From Pontibacter amylolyticus (GTDB lineage: Bacteria > Bacteroidota > Bacteroidia > Cytophagales > Hymenobacteraceae): DNA of 64,000 bases. The notes beneath the pieces are model-generated. The model was given only the letters and a program-made list of their open reading frames with translations. It was not told where the DNA came from and made no database searches. A program made the position numbers and the translations under genes. The stretch covers positions 1 through 64,000 of the forward strand of contig NZ_BMFP01000002.1 of the NCBI RefSeq assembly GCF_014638845.1, in the 5' to 3' direction. Of the stretch, positions 52,462 to 61,511 are shown one piece after another (position 1 is the stretch's first letter; every line of letters starts with the position of its first letter).

Positions 52462-53592
52462 ATGAAAAAGACATTCCTTTACCTGTTACTGCTTCCGCTG
52501 GGACTATTCTCATGCAAAGACGACGAAACGACAACCCCAGAACCAGGTCCTGCGGCCACTAAAGAGCTGAGCGGTGATATCTCTACCGATGTAACGCTGG
52601 ACGCAAGCACAGAATACAAACTGACAGGCTCATTGCTTGTAGTGAACGGCGGAAAACTCAGAATACCGGCGGGCACAGTGATCAAGGCTGAGAAGGGTTT
52701 TAACAAGTACATTCTGGTAGAGCAGGGCGGTCAGATCTTTGTGAACGGCACAGCCGATAAACCGGTAAGAATTACGTCTGCAGCGGCCAGCCCGGCGCAG
52801 GGCGACTGGGGTGGTTTGATCATCAACGGCAAGGCAAAACTGTCCGGCCCGGCAGGCAAAGTGACTACCAGCACTACAGAAGTGAACCCGGCTGTCATCT
52901 ACGGCGGCGATAATAACAACGACAACTCAGGCGTCATAGAATACCTGATCCTGGAGTATACCGGCGCGAAATCCTCCGCCGACATCGAGCACAACGGCCT
53001 GACACTGAACGGTGTAGGAAGCGGCACTAAAATCGAGAACGTTTACATCCCATACGGTGCTGATGACGCGATTGAGTTCTTTGGCGGTTCGGTAAATGTA
53101 AAGAACCTGTTGGTAGTGGATTCTGACGACGACATGTTCGACGTAACGCAGGGCTGGTCAGGTACGCTGGACAACGCATATGGTGTGTGGAAGGCTGGCT
53201 ATACCAGCACAGAATCTGACCCACGCGGCGCCGAGTTGGACGGCAACCTAGATGGCAACACTCCTGGCGACGTGAACCAGTCTGATTTCATCTTCAAGAA
53301 CATCACGATCGTAAACGAGTCTACTTTCGAGATGCAGGATGCCGTGAAAGTGCGCAGAGGTGCAAAGGCTACTATCACTAACCTACTCGTTAAGGGTACT
53401 ACTGCCACAGATCTGATCGACATGACAGATGGCAAGGGCAATGGCAATTCAGGAACTGTAATCGAATACAAAAACGACGGCATGACGGTTAAGCAGGAAG
53501 TTAAAAACCCTGACAACGCTAACATTAAAGCAAACAGCGCTATCACAGGTGCTAACACATCCGTATTCGGCTGGACTGGTTACAAGTTCTAA
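52462..53592 (+). CDS. Parallel beta-helix lipoprotein linked to the TonB receptor
   Basis: A 376-residue surface lipoprotein: leader FLYLLLLPLGLFSCKDDE with lipobox LFSC, then repeats of short beta strands (NGGKLRIPAGTVIKAEKG, GGQIFVNGTADKPVRITS, WGGLIINGKAKLSGPAG, NGLTLNGVGSGTKIENVYI, VNVKNLLVVDSDDDMFDV) typical of a right-handed beta-helix. Asp-rich turns such as GGDNNNDNSG and DSDDDMFD may bind calcium. A TTG at 52441 would add seven residues; I prefer the ATG at 52462. Placement behind the receptor suggests it captures or processes the same ligand. The exact role is unknown. Confidence 0.82.
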   Translation: MKKTFLYLLLLPLGLFSCKDDETTTPEPGPAATKELSGDISTDVTLDASTEYKLTGSLLVVNGGKLRIPAGTVIKAEKGFNKYILVEQGGQIFVNGTADKPVRITSAAASPAQGDWGGLIINGKAKLSGPAGKVTTSTTEVNPAVIYGGDNNNDNSGVIEYLILEYTGAKSSADIEHNGLTLNGVGSGTKIENVYIPYGADDAIEFFGGSVNVKNLLVVDSDDDMFDVTQGWSGTLDNAYGVWKAGYTSTESDPRGAELDGNLDGNTPGDVNQSDFIFKNITIVNESTFEMQDAVKVRRGAKATITNLLVKGTTATDLIDMTDGKGNGNSGTVIEYKNDGMTVKQEVKNPDNANIKANSAITGANTSVFGWTGYKF

Positions 53593-53609
53593 GTAAGAGT
53601 TAAAATACA

Positions 53610-53656
53610 AATCGGGCTGTCACAGAATTAATCTGTGGCAGCCCGATTCATTTGCG
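53610..53656 (+). terminator. Intrinsic terminator after the beta-helix gene
   Basis: AATCGGGCTG and CACAGA pair with TCTGTG and CAGCCCGATT (18-bp stem with one mismatch), followed by a short T-rich tail. Confidence 0.82.
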
Positions 53657-53889
53657 GGTTACTTGCAGGTAATGTCTTCAGTGCTGAAGTCCAAATCGGA
53701 CTGATCAGGATGAATTCCCAACAGCCTGCAAGATTTCCCAAAAGTTTTAATTAAAAGGAGTCAGAGAGAACCTCTGGCTCTTGGTGTTTACAGGCGGTTC
53801 GGCCAAAGGTATAGCATGCATTAAACAGCGATCGGTATAGAGTGACTGATCATTGATCAGTTGGCCCGCCTATACCTGCCGGTGCTTTG
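53657..53889. other. Spacer before the first porin
   Basis: No gene. It has a small stem AGTCAGAG/CTCTGGCT (53760-53781) and two GGTATAG motifs. Confidence 0.4.
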
Positions 53890-53929
53890 GTAACACAAAT
53901 TTAACATTGGCATAACAGTCGAGTAACAT
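53890..53929 (+). promoter_or_regulatory. Pho-box-like array upstream of the first porin
   Basis: GTAACAC (53890), TTAACAT (53901), ATAACAG (53912) and GTAACAT (53923) repeat at exactly 11 bp. GACCTTTG at 53938-53945, one base from TAnnTTTG, follows as the -7 element. The porin start is about 130 bp further on. Confidence 0.7.
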
Positions 53930-54077
53930 TAGCGTCTGACCTTTGCGAGGTCGAAAACGAAGACCGCGCTGAATCAACTGATTGGCTCTTTTCAGATTCG
54001 ATACTGCCCTCCTGACGCGAGTAGACTCCGCTAAAGGAACAGACTAGGGCAGGCAGTAAACCATACTCACCCAAACA

Positions 54078-55364
54078 ATGAAGGCATCAACTGTAACGCG
54101 TGCTATCCTGGCGGCAGGACTAGCCGCAGGCATTTTGTTCTCGAAAGAAGCGAAGGCCCAGACATCGGACTCCACCTCGCAAACCACGACGGTGGTACAG
54201 CAGCCAGCCCCTGCAGCGATGCAGGAAGCTCCAAAAAAGAAGGCTTGGTACGACAAAATCTCGCTGCGTGGCTACGCGCAGGTACGTTACAACCGCCTCC
54301 TCGAAACCAACCCCAACTTAAAGTGCGACCAGTGCGACAAGTCCCTCGGTGAGGGCGGAGGCTTGTTCCTGCGTCGTGGCCGCCTGATCTTCAGCGGCGA
54401 TGTGAGCGACCGCCTCTCCATCTACATCCAGCCTGACTTCGCTTCCTCGGCTTCTTCCAACGCGCTGCACTTCTTCCAGCTCCGCGACGCCTACTTCGAC
54501 GTGTCGCTCGACAAGGCCAAGGTATACCGCTTGCGCGTGGGCCAGAGCAAGATCCCCTATGGCTTTGAGAACCTGCAGTCGAGCAGCAACCGCCTGGCAC
54601 TGGACCGTAACGACGCTCTGAACAGTGGCATCGCCAACGAGCGTGACCTGGGCATCTTCTTCTACTGGACACCGGAGGAAATCCAGGAGCGCTTCAAGCT
54701 ACTGACAGACGCGGGCCTGAAAGGCACGGGCAACTACGGCGTGTTCGGCCTCGGCATCTACAACGGCCAAACGGCGAACAAGCCGGAAGTGAACAACACG
54801 CAGCACGTGGTAGCGCGTCTCTCCTACCCTTTGCTGGTGGGCGGCAGGCAGATCATTGAGCCAGGTATACAGGCTTATACCGGTAAATATGTCGTGACGC
54901 CAGACCAGGTTTCATCGGGCGTAGGTATAGCCGAGAAGTATTTGAAAGACGGTTTCACGGACCAACGCATAGCGGCCTCAATGGTACTATACCCCCAGCC
55001 CTTTGGTTTTCAGGCAGAGTACAACATAGGCCGCGGGCCGGAGTTCAATCCGGAAACCAACGCGATTGAGGTGCAGAACCTGCACGGCGGCTATGCGCAG
55101 GCGATGTACCGTAAAGAAGTCGGCTCGCAGGTGCTTATACCTTTCGTGAAGGTGCAGCACTACGAAGGTGGCAAGAAGCATGAGCGCGACGCGCCAGGCT
55201 ACAGTGTTTATGAAACAGAGATCGGCGTAGAGTGGCTGGTGCACAAGAGCGTAGAGCTGACGGCCGACTACAGCATCGGTGACCGCACCATCCGCAACGC
55301 CCAGAATTTCGACAATCGCCAGCACGGCAGCCGCCTCAGGCTGCAGGCGCAGTTTAATTTTTAA
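54078..55364 (+). CDS. Phosphate-selective porin (OprO/OprP family)
   Basis: Outer-membrane channel predicted to pass phosphate or polyphosphate. The 428-residue protein has a signal peptide (TRAILAAGLAAGILFSKEAKAQ), a Gln/Pro-rich linker, then the family barrel: ISLRGYAQVRYNRL, FLRRGRLIFSGDVSDRLSIYIQPDF, VYRLRVGQSKIPYGFENLQSSSNRLALDRNDALN and a C-terminal RLRLQAQFNF. A CDQCDK Cys pair near residue 78-81 is unusual for porins. Pho-box-like repeats lie upstream. Confidence 0.9.
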   Translation: MKASTVTRAILAAGLAAGILFSKEAKAQTSDSTSQTTTVVQQPAPAAMQEAPKKKAWYDKISLRGYAQVRYNRLLETNPNLKCDQCDKSLGEGGGLFLRRGRLIFSGDVSDRLSIYIQPDFASSASSNALHFFQLRDAYFDVSLDKAKVYRLRVGQSKIPYGFENLQSSSNRLALDRNDALNSGIANERDLGIFFYWTPEEIQERFKLLTDAGLKGTGNYGVFGLGIYNGQTANKPEVNNTQHVVARLSYPLLVGGRQIIEPGIQAYTGKYVVTPDQVSSGVGIAEKYLKDGFTDQRIAASMVLYPQPFGFQAEYNIGRGPEFNPETNAIEVQNLHGGYAQAMYRKEVGSQVLIPFVKVQHYEGGKKHERDAPGYSVYETEIGVEWLVHKSVELTADYSIGDRTIRNAQNFDNRQHGSRLRLQAQFNF

Positions 55365-55463
55365 GTAAAGGTCATCCCTTTTTGTGCTATACCTGATGCA
55401 GCCGTTGGTTCTCTGGACTCAGCGGCTGCTGCGGTTCAGCCTTCTCCGTTAAAACCTTAATTC
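55365..55463. other. Spacer between the two porin genes
   Basis: Contains a possible stem GCAGCCG/CGGCTGC (55398-55429) with a long loop that could end the first porin transcript. No gene. Confidence 0.35.
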
Positions 55464-55503
55464 TTAACATAACCGTAACATGGCCGTAACCTTCGGATAA
55501 TAT
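55464..55503 (+). promoter_or_regulatory. Pho-box-like array upstream of the second porin
   Basis: TTAACAT (55464), GTAACAT (55475), GTAACCT (55486) and a weaker ATAATAT (55497) at 11-bp steps, followed by TAATATTG (55512-55519), one base from the -7 consensus. About 150 nt of leader follow. Confidence 0.7.
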
Positions 55504-55669
55504 GAAAGTGGTAATATTGCACCGTGCTTCTGAAGCAGTACCAATGGCCTGACTAACCATTGCAAAGCTCTGAGGCACACAAAGCAGGGCGCAGCTTAGA
55601 CTACTGCGTTTTGTGTAAAAAATAATTGCATGGCATTAGCTTAATTCTCACCCTTAACTAATACAGCGC

Positions 55670-56857
55670 GTGAACCACAAACTCAAAGGAGTCCTTCTGG
55701 TGCTCTTGTCCGGCCTCTTCTATACCTACAACACACAAGCCCAGACCGTTAACGACAGCAAGTTCGGCAAAGGCCTCCACTTCGTGGCCGCCGACTCCTC
55801 TTTCAGCCTCAAGTTCGGCACCCGCTTTCAGCTACTCTACCAGGGTGGCAACACGCCTGCCACCGGCAACTGGGACGACCGCTTCCTGATTCGCCGCGCG
55901 CGCCTGAAGTTCGATGGTTTTGCCTTTTCCCCCAGACTGGAATACAAAATTGAGCTCGGCCTGAGCAACAGCGACATCGGCAGCGACGTGCCCGACCTGA
56001 CCAACAACGCCGACAACATCATCCTCGACGCGGTGGCCAAATGGCACCTCACCCCGAACCTGCAACTGTGGGTGGGCCAGACCAAACTGCCGGGTAACCG
56101 TGAGCGTGTGGTATCGTCGCAGAAACTCCAGTTCGTGGACCGCAGCCTGCTCAACTCCCGCTTCAACCTCGACCGCGATGCGGGCCTGCAACTACACCAC
56201 GAGCACCAGCTGGGTCAGGTCGTGCTGAGAGAGATCGGCTCCATTTCGATGGGCGAAGGCCGCGACATTACCGTGAACAACACGGGCGGCTATGACTACA
56301 CGGCCCGTTTCGAGGTACTGCCTTTCGGGGCGTTTAAAGGCGGTGGCGATTATGTAGGCAGCGACATCGAGCGCGAGCAGACACCCAAACTCTCGCTGGC
56401 TACTTCTTTCGACTACAACAGCAACGCTGGTCGCGACCAAGGGCAACTCGGCGATTTCCTGAGCGACACGCGCAGCCTGCGCACCTGGTTCGTGGATGCC
56501 ATGTTCAAGTACCGCGGCTTTTCGGCCATGGGCGAGTATGCCAACCGCAAAGCCACCGATGGACCTGTGGTGCTGCGCGACGAGCTGGGCGACGTGGCGG
56601 AAACCTTCGTAACGGGCACGGCCCTGAACCTGCAGGCGGGCTACCTGCTGCCGAGCAACTGGGAATTAGCGGCCCGCTATACCGACTTCAACCCGACAAC
56701 CGTGACAGGTATACGCCAACAGGACCAGTATACCCTGGGGGTGTCAAAATACATTGTGGGGCATTCGCTGAAGGTGCAGAGCGACATTACACTGATACAG
56801 GAAGCGAGTCGCGAAGACCGCACCCAGTTCAGACTGCAAATGGAATTAGCCTTATAA
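55670..56857 (+). CDS. Phosphate-selective porin (OprO/OprP family), second copy
   Basis: Another OprO/OprP-type barrel (395 residues). GTG start at 55670 directly before a signal peptide (GVLLVLLSGLFYTYNTQAQ). Barrel phrases: SFSLKFGTRFQLLYQGG, FLIRRARLKFDGFAFSPRLEYKIELGLSN, LQLWVGQTKLPGNRERVVSSQKLQFVDRSLLNSRFNLDRDAGL, and a final FRLQMELAL. It is only distantly similar to the first porin, so the pair may differ in selectivity. pstS follows after 96 bp, probably in the same transcript. Confidence 0.9.
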   Translation: MNHKLKGVLLVLLSGLFYTYNTQAQTVNDSKFGKGLHFVAADSSFSLKFGTRFQLLYQGGNTPATGNWDDRFLIRRARLKFDGFAFSPRLEYKIELGLSNSDIGSDVPDLTNNADNIILDAVAKWHLTPNLQLWVGQTKLPGNRERVVSSQKLQFVDRSLLNSRFNLDRDAGLQLHHEHQLGQVVLREIGSISMGEGRDITVNNTGGYDYTARFEVLPFGAFKGGGDYVGSDIEREQTPKLSLATSFDYNSNAGRDQGQLGDFLSDTRSLRTWFVDAMFKYRGFSAMGEYANRKATDGPVVLRDELGDVAETFVTGTALNLQAGYLLPSNWELAARYTDFNPTTVTGIRQQDQYTLGVSKYIVGHSLKVQSDITLIQEASREDRTQFRLQMELAL

Positions 56858-56953
56858 TAAAACCTACTGAATACCAAATAAGTACACCCGCTTAATAATT
56901 CAACATTAAAGAGACCAGACACACTTAACTTATACATCCTAAAATCAACTTGT

Positions 56954-57931
56954 ATGTTAAATCTTAGCTTTTACCGATTCAAACTTAGCGCGGCCATCCT
57001 ATTGGGTGCTTCGTTTGCTTTCACATCGTGCGGCGGCAACACAGAGGAAGGCGGCAGCGACATGTCGGGTTCTATCTCGATTGACGGCTCTTCTACGGTA
57101 TACCCTGTGACGGAGGCCGTGGCCGAAGAGTACCGCGCCGAGGCGCCGGACGTGAAAGTAACCGTGGGTGTGTCGGGTACGGGCGGCGGCATGAAGAAAT
57201 TCTCCCGCGGCGAAATCGACATCGTGAACGCCTCCCGCTCGATCAACGATTCAGAAGCGCAGACGGCAAAAGAAAACGGCATTTCGTATGTGCAGCTTTC
57301 GGTGGCCTACGACGGCCTGACCGTGGTGGTGCACCCTTCCAACGACTGGGTGAAAGACATTACCGTGGCTGAGCTGAAGAAAATGTGGGAGCCTGAAGCA
57401 CAGGGCACGATCACGCGCTGGAACCAGATCCGTCCGGAGTGGCCCGACAAGGAAATACACTTGTATGGCGCAGGCGTGGAGTCAGGCACGTACGACTACT
57501 TCACCGAAGCCATTGTAGGCAAGAGCCACTCGAGCCGCGGCGACTATACCGCCAGTGAAGATGACAACGTGCTGGTTCAGGGCGTGTCTACTGACCCGCT
57601 GGCGCTAGGCTTTTTCGGATACGCTTACTACGAAGAAAACAAGGGCAAGCTGAAGGCTATACCTGTTGACAACGGCGCAGGCCCTGTACTGCCGTCGCTG
57701 GAAACTGTAAAGGATGGTTCTTATGCTCCGCTTTCACGTGCGCTGTTTTTGTATGTCAGCTCCAAGGCCGTGGCCAGACCAGAAGTGGTGGACTTCATCA
57801 ACTTCTACCTCGAGAACGCGGGTGAGCTGGCCCAGGAAGTAGGTTACATTGCCCTGCCTGACAACGTGTACAACGAGCAGAAACAGAAGTTCGAGCAATT
57901 TGCCACTGGCGCCGCTACGGCCAACCAATAG
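56954..57931 (+). CDS. pstS: Phosphate-binding lipoprotein PstS
   Basis: Periplasmic phosphate receptor of the Pst ABC importer. The 325-residue protein has a lipoprotein signal ([18 protein letters not shown], lipobox FTSC), the phosphate-binding start [48 protein letters not shown], and the central [19 protein letters not shown]. Residues of the phosphate pocket (Ser in DGSST, SGTGGG, SR in NASRSI) are present. It is followed by a strong intercistronic hairpin and then pstC. Confidence 0.96.
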   Translation: MLNLSFYRFKLSAAILLGASFAFTSCGGNTEEGGSDMSGSISIDGSSTVYPVTEAVAEEYRAEAPDVKVTVGVSGTGGGMKKFSRGEIDIVNASRSINDSEAQTAKENGISYVQLSVAYDGLTVVVHPSNDWVKDITVAELKKMWEPEAQGTITRWNQIRPEWPDKEIHLYGAGVESGTYDYFTEAIVGKSHSSRGDYTASEDDNVLVQGVSTDPLALGFFGYAYYEENKGKLKAIPVDNGAGPVLPSLETVKDGSYAPLSRALFLYVSSKAVARPEVVDFINFYLENAGELAQEVGYIALPDNVYNEQKQKFEQFATGAATANQ

Positions 57932-57950
57932 TAAGATCCTGAAATAAACC

Positions 57951-57992
57951 AGCGCAGGTATAGCCCTAAGAAACAAAGGCTATACCTGCGCT
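57951..57992 (+). other. pstS-pstC intercistronic hairpin built from GGTATAGCC arms
   Basis: AGCGCAGGTATAGCC and its exact complement GGCTATACCTGCGCT flank a 12-base loop. There is no T run, so it likely stabilises the pstS message or attenuates into pstC. Each arm contains the window-wide AGGTATAG motif. Confidence 0.75.
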
Positions 57993-58007
57993 TCAATCAT
58001 AAACACC

Positions 58008-58883
58008 TTGAGAGTACAGGAGAAAATAATAGAAGGCTTGCTGTGGCTGTCGGCTGCCATCACCATACTGGTCACGGCCAGTATCATTTGGGTGTTGCTG
58101 TCGGAGTCAATCCAGTTTTTCAGCGAAGTGTCCATTGTGCGCTTCCTCACGGAGAAGGAATGGACGCCCCTTTTTGCCGATAAGAAGTTCGGCATCATGC
58201 CGCTCGTAGCGGGCACCTTCCTGACCACGGCCATTGCCATTGCGGTGGCATTGCCCATCGGGCTCACCATCGCCATATACCTGAACGAGTACGCCCATGC
58301 CCGTTTCAAAACCATTATCAAACCTTTGCTGGAAGTACTGGCCACCATCCCTACGGTAGTCTACGGCTTCTTCGCCCTGACCGTGGTAACGCCTTTTCTG
58401 CAATCATTTATTCCCGGTTTGGCGGGCTTCAACGCGCTGTCGGCCGGCATTGTGATGGGCGTTATGATCATCCCGATGATTTCCTCGCTTAGCGAAGACG
58501 CCATCAGCGCCGTGCCCCGCTCGCTGCGCGAGGCCGCCTACGGCATGGGCTCCACCCGACTGCAGACCGCCTTCGGGGTGATGGTGCCCGCCGCTTCGTC
58601 GGGTATACTCGTGTCGGTGATCCTGGCTATTTCGAGAGCCGTGGGCGAGACCATGATCGTGGCCATTGCGGCAGGTCAGCAGCCGCGCCTAACGCTAAAC
58701 CCGCTGGTGCCGATCGAAACGATTACCACTTACATTGTGCAGGTGAGCATGGGCGATGTGCCGCACGGCTCGCTGGAGTACCGCACTATCTTCGCGGCAG
58801 GTATGACGCTGTTCGTATTCACATTCCTGCTGAACAACCTCAGCTTCTGGATTAAAAAGAAATATCAGGAAAAGTATGACTAA
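58008..58883 (+). CDS. pstC: Phosphate ABC transporter permease PstC
   Basis: Inner-membrane subunit of PstSCAB. The 291-residue protein has about six helices and the permease loop [37 protein letters not shown] that contacts PstB. TTG is the only start near the first helix (TTG AGA GTA CAG), 16 bp after the hairpin, which would further lower its expression relative to PstS. It overlaps pstA by 8 bp. Confidence 0.95.
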   Translation: MRVQEKIIEGLLWLSAAITILVTASIIWVLLSESIQFFSEVSIVRFLTEKEWTPLFADKKFGIMPLVAGTFLTTAIAIAVALPIGLTIAIYLNEYAHARFKTIIKPLLEVLATIPTVVYGFFALTVVTPFLQSFIPGLAGFNALSAGIVMGVMIIPMISSLSEDAISAVPRSLREAAYGMGSTRLQTAFGVMVPAASSGILVSVILAISRAVGETMIVAIAAGQQPRLTLNPLVPIETITTYIVQVSMGDVPHGSLEYRTIFAAGMTLFVFTFLLNNLSFWIKKKYQEKYD

Positions 58884-59733
58884 CTCCGAGAAAAACCGCC
58901 TCAAAGACAAGGCCTTTCAGGTGTTCGGCATTTTCTGTACCTTCATCGGACTGGTAGTACTGGCCATCTTCCTGATCGATATCGTAATAGAAGGTGTGGG
59001 CCGCATCGACTGGGACTTTATGACCAGCCTGCCCTCACGCCGTGCCGCCCGCGCAGGTATACTCACCGCCTGGGCAGGTACGCTCTGGATTCTGGTGCTG
59101 TCCGCGCTGATTGCCTTCCCGCTTGGTATAGCCGCCGGCATATACCTGGAGGAGTACGCAAAAAAGACGAAGCTCTCAGATTTCCTGGAGATTAACATTG
59201 CCAATCTGGCCGGCGTACCGTCCATTATTTATGGTTTGCTTGGTCTGGAGCTGTTTGTGCGTTTTATGCACCTGGGACCGGTTTTGCTGGTCGGCGCGCT
59301 TACGCTTTCGCTCCTTATCCTGCCCATTGTGATCGTGACCACCCGCGAAGCCATCAAGGCCGTGCCCCGCACCATCCGCGACGGTTCTTTTGCGCTGGGC
59401 GCCTCTAAGTGGCAAACGGTGTGGAACCAGGTGCTGCCCGCCTCGTTTGGCGGCATCCTGACGGGCGTGATCCTGGCGCTATCAAGGGCGGTGGGCGAAG
59501 CGGCACCACTTATCGTGATCGGGGCGCTGGCCTACGTGCCTTTTGTGCCGAAGTCGCCGATGGACGAGTTCACGGTGCTGCCGATCCAGATTTTCAACTG
59601 GACCTCGCGTCCGCAGGCGGCCTTTTTGACCAACGCGGCGGCCGCCATTATTGTACTCTTATTGATTACCTTCTTGCTGAACGGCATTGCGGTATACCTG
59701 CGCCACCGTCAGCAAAAGAAAATAAAATGGTAA
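58876..59733 (+). CDS. pstA: Phosphate ABC transporter permease PstA
   Basis: Second permease of the Pst importer (285 residues, about six helices). Key blocks: [37 protein letters not shown] and the coupling loop [42 protein letters not shown]. It overlaps pstC and precedes pstB by 10 bp. Confidence 0.96.
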   Translation: MTNSEKNRLKDKAFQVFGIFCTFIGLVVLAIFLIDIVIEGVGRIDWDFMTSLPSRRAARAGILTAWAGTLWILVLSALIAFPLGIAAGIYLEEYAKKTKLSDFLEINIANLAGVPSIIYGLLGLELFVRFMHLGPVLLVGALTLSLLILPIVIVTTREAIKAVPRTIRDGSFALGASKWQTVWNQVLPASFGGILTGVILALSRAVGEAAPLIVIGALAYVPFVPKSPMDEFTVLPIQIFNWTSRPQAAFLTNAAAAIIVLLLITFLLNGIAVYLRHRQQKKIKW

Positions 59734-59743
59734 GTTTTCACCC

Positions 59744-60508
59744 ATGACCAAAAAACAAAGTAAGTTAGAAGCCAATAACCTTGACGCCTACTACGGCGAC
59801 TTCCAGGCGCTCAAGAACATCAACATCGCCATGGAAGAGAAGGCCGTGACCGCCTTTATCGGCCCGTCAGGCTGCGGCAAGTCCACGTTTCTGCGCACCC
59901 TGAACCGCATGAACGACTACATCGACGGTTTCCGCATCCAGGGCCAGATTTTGTTGGACGGCCGCGATATTTATGCCACTGACGTGCGGGTAGACGAACT
60001 CCGCAAGGAAGTGGGCATGGTGTTCCAGAAACCGAACCCGTTCCCGAAGACCATTTACGAAAACGTGGTTTACGGCCTCAAAATACAAGGCATAAAGGAC
60101 AAGAAGATTTTGCAGGAAGCCTGTGAGAAGTCGCTGCAGCAAGCCGCTCTCTGGAACGAAGTTAAAGACAAGCTCGACAAGTCGGCACTGGCCCTTTCAG
60201 GTGGTCAGCAACAACGCCTGTGCATTGCGCGCGCCCTGGCCATACAGCCTTCGGTTATTCTGATGGACGAGCCTGCCTCGGCCCTCGACCCGATTTCCAC
60301 GGCCAAAATCGAGGAGCTGATTCACGAACTCAAAAAGAACTACACCATTGTGATTGTGACGCACAACATGCAGCAGGCAGGACGTGTGAGTGACCATACC
60401 GCCTTCTTTTACATGGGCGAACTGGTGGAGTATGCCAAAACCAAGACCATGTTCACGAGTCCGAGCGATACCCGAACCCAAAACTACATTACGGGCCGCT
60501 TCGGTTAA
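59744..60508 (+). CDS. pstB: Phosphate ABC transporter ATP-binding protein PstB
   Basis: ATPase that powers phosphate import. The 254-residue protein has the PstB hallmark [37 protein letters not shown] (Walker A near 40), [19 protein letters not shown] (Q loop), signature [16 protein letters not shown] (near 151), Walker [17 protein letters not shown] and switch His in [10 protein letters not shown]. All catalytic residues are intact, in contrast to the ABC protein at 15.6 kb. Confidence 0.98.
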   Translation: MTKKQSKLEANNLDAYYGDFQALKNINIAMEEKAVTAFIGPSGCGKSTFLRTLNRMNDYIDGFRIQGQILLDGRDIYATDVRVDELRKEVGMVFQKPNPFPKTIYENVVYGLKIQGIKDKKILQEACEKSLQQAALWNEVKDKLDKSALALSGGQQQRLCIARALAIQPSVILMDEPASALDPISTAKIEELIHELKKNYTIVIVTHNMQQAGRVSDHTAFFYMGELVEYAKTKTMFTSPSDTRTQNYITGRFG

Positions 60509-60568
60509 CAGGCGCTCCCCACCGATTCACGTATAGGAATTAAATCTCACGCAAAAAAAGACATACGA

Positions 60569-61246
60569 ATGCAACATATTGATGAAGAACTGCGCCGCTT
60601 GCGGGAAAAGCTGCTGGAGATGTGGGACCTGGTTGACTACCAGCTCACCAGCGGACGCGACGCCGTGATGAATGCCGACCACGAACTGGCGGACCGGATT
60701 ATCAAGCTCGAACGCAAGGTCAACAACTACGACATCAAAATCGACCGGATGTGCGAAAACTTTTTCGCCCTCTATACCCCTGTGGCGGTAGACCTGCGAA
60801 CTGTGCTGGCCATGCTTAAGATAAACACCAACCTAGAGCGCATCGGCGACACCGCCGAGGGGATGGCCCATTTCGTTAAGAAAATCGACCGCCCCTTCGA
60901 CCCTGAGCTCATAGAGCTCACGAAGATGATGGAAATGTATGACCAGGCGCTTGCCATGTTCCGCGAATGCCGTGTCGCGCTCGTACAAGACGACCCCAAG
61001 CACGCCAAGGAAATCATCAAGCTCGACAAGGCCCTCAACAAAATTTACCGCAAATCGGACGTGGTTATCACCAAGTACCTGCAAGCCAACCCCGACCGCA
61101 TACCGGAAGCTTTGGCACTCCTTTCTATTATCAAGAAGTTGGAACGCGTAGGCGACCAGGTGACCAACATGGCCGAGGAAATCATTTTTTACCGCGAGGC
61201 GAAAGTGGTGAAGCACAAAAGGAAAAAGAAAAAGAAGGATGAGTAA
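60569..61246 (+). CDS. phoU: Phosphate transport regulator PhoU
   Basis: Links Pst activity to the PhoR/PhoB signal and restrains phosphate uptake. The 225-residue protein has two three-helix PhoU repeats with the metal-binding E/DxxxD motifs (KLERKVNNYDIKIDRMCENFFALY and KLDKALNKIYRKSDVVITKYL) and KINTNLERIGDTAEGMAHFVKK / IIKKLERVGDQVTNMAEEIIF. A basic Lys-rich tail (KHKRKKKKKDE) ends it. It closes the pst operon; phoR and phoB are not in the window. Confidence 0.96.
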   Translation: MQHIDEELRRLREKLLEMWDLVDYQLTSGRDAVMNADHELADRIIKLERKVNNYDIKIDRMCENFFALYTPVAVDLRTVLAMLKINTNLERIGDTAEGMAHFVKKIDRPFDPELIELTKMMEMYDQALAMFRECRVALVQDDPKHAKEIIKLDKALNKIYRKSDVVITKYLQANPDRIPEALALLSIIKKLERVGDQVTNMAEEIIFYREAKVVKHKRKKKKKDE

Positions 61247-61252
61247 ATTGTT

Positions 61253-61267
61253 GAATTGTTGATGGTT
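61253..61267. repeat. Single GAATTGTTGATGGTT unit after phoU
   Basis: A perfect copy of the 15-bp unit repeated at 41213-41257, six bases after the phoU stop codon, with partly related flanks (TAAATTGTT before, CAATTGTTGG after). Confidence 0.7.
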
Positions 61268-61316
61268 CAATTGTTGGTTTGCGGGGAATAAATTCAATAC
61301 GTATAGACGTTTTTCT

Positions 61317-61346
61317 GGCGCAGGTTTTCGAACTTGCGCCTTTTTT
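61317..61346 (+). terminator. Intrinsic terminator of the pst operon
   Basis: GGCGCAGGTT paired with AACTTGCGCC (one GU pair), UUCG tetraloop, then six Ts. A textbook terminator. Confidence 0.92.
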
Positions 61347-61408
61347 ATGAATTCAGGTTTATGATGGAGGAACGGAGCTACCCCTACCATACCGGACTTG
61401 ATCGCCGA

Positions 61409-61463
61409 GGCCTGGCTATACCTTGGCGCTGGAATTGTACCCACGCCAGGGTATAGCCAGGCC
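61409..61463 (+). other. Long hairpin with GGTATAGCC arms upstream of ccmB
   Basis: A 20-bp arm (61409-61428) is complementary to 61444-61463 with one GU pair. Both arms contain the CTATACC/GGTATAG motif. It sits 26 bp before the presumed -7 element of ccmB. Confidence 0.7.
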
Positions 61464-61488
61464 CTTAGTAATTATACAATTTGTGTCG

Positions 61489-61496
61489 TACCTTTG
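61489..61496 (+). promoter_or_regulatory. -7 element for ccmB
   Basis: TACCTTTG matches TAnnTTTG, 15 bp before the GTG start. The leader would be very short; no -33 element is clear. Confidence 0.45.
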
Positions 61497-61511
61497 CGCA
61501 AAATCACGAAG

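Noticed and set aside
56858..56953. Pho-box-like array directly upstream of pstS
   Set aside because: CTTAATA and AACATTA words are present but not in an 11-bp phase; pstS is more likely read from the porin promoter.
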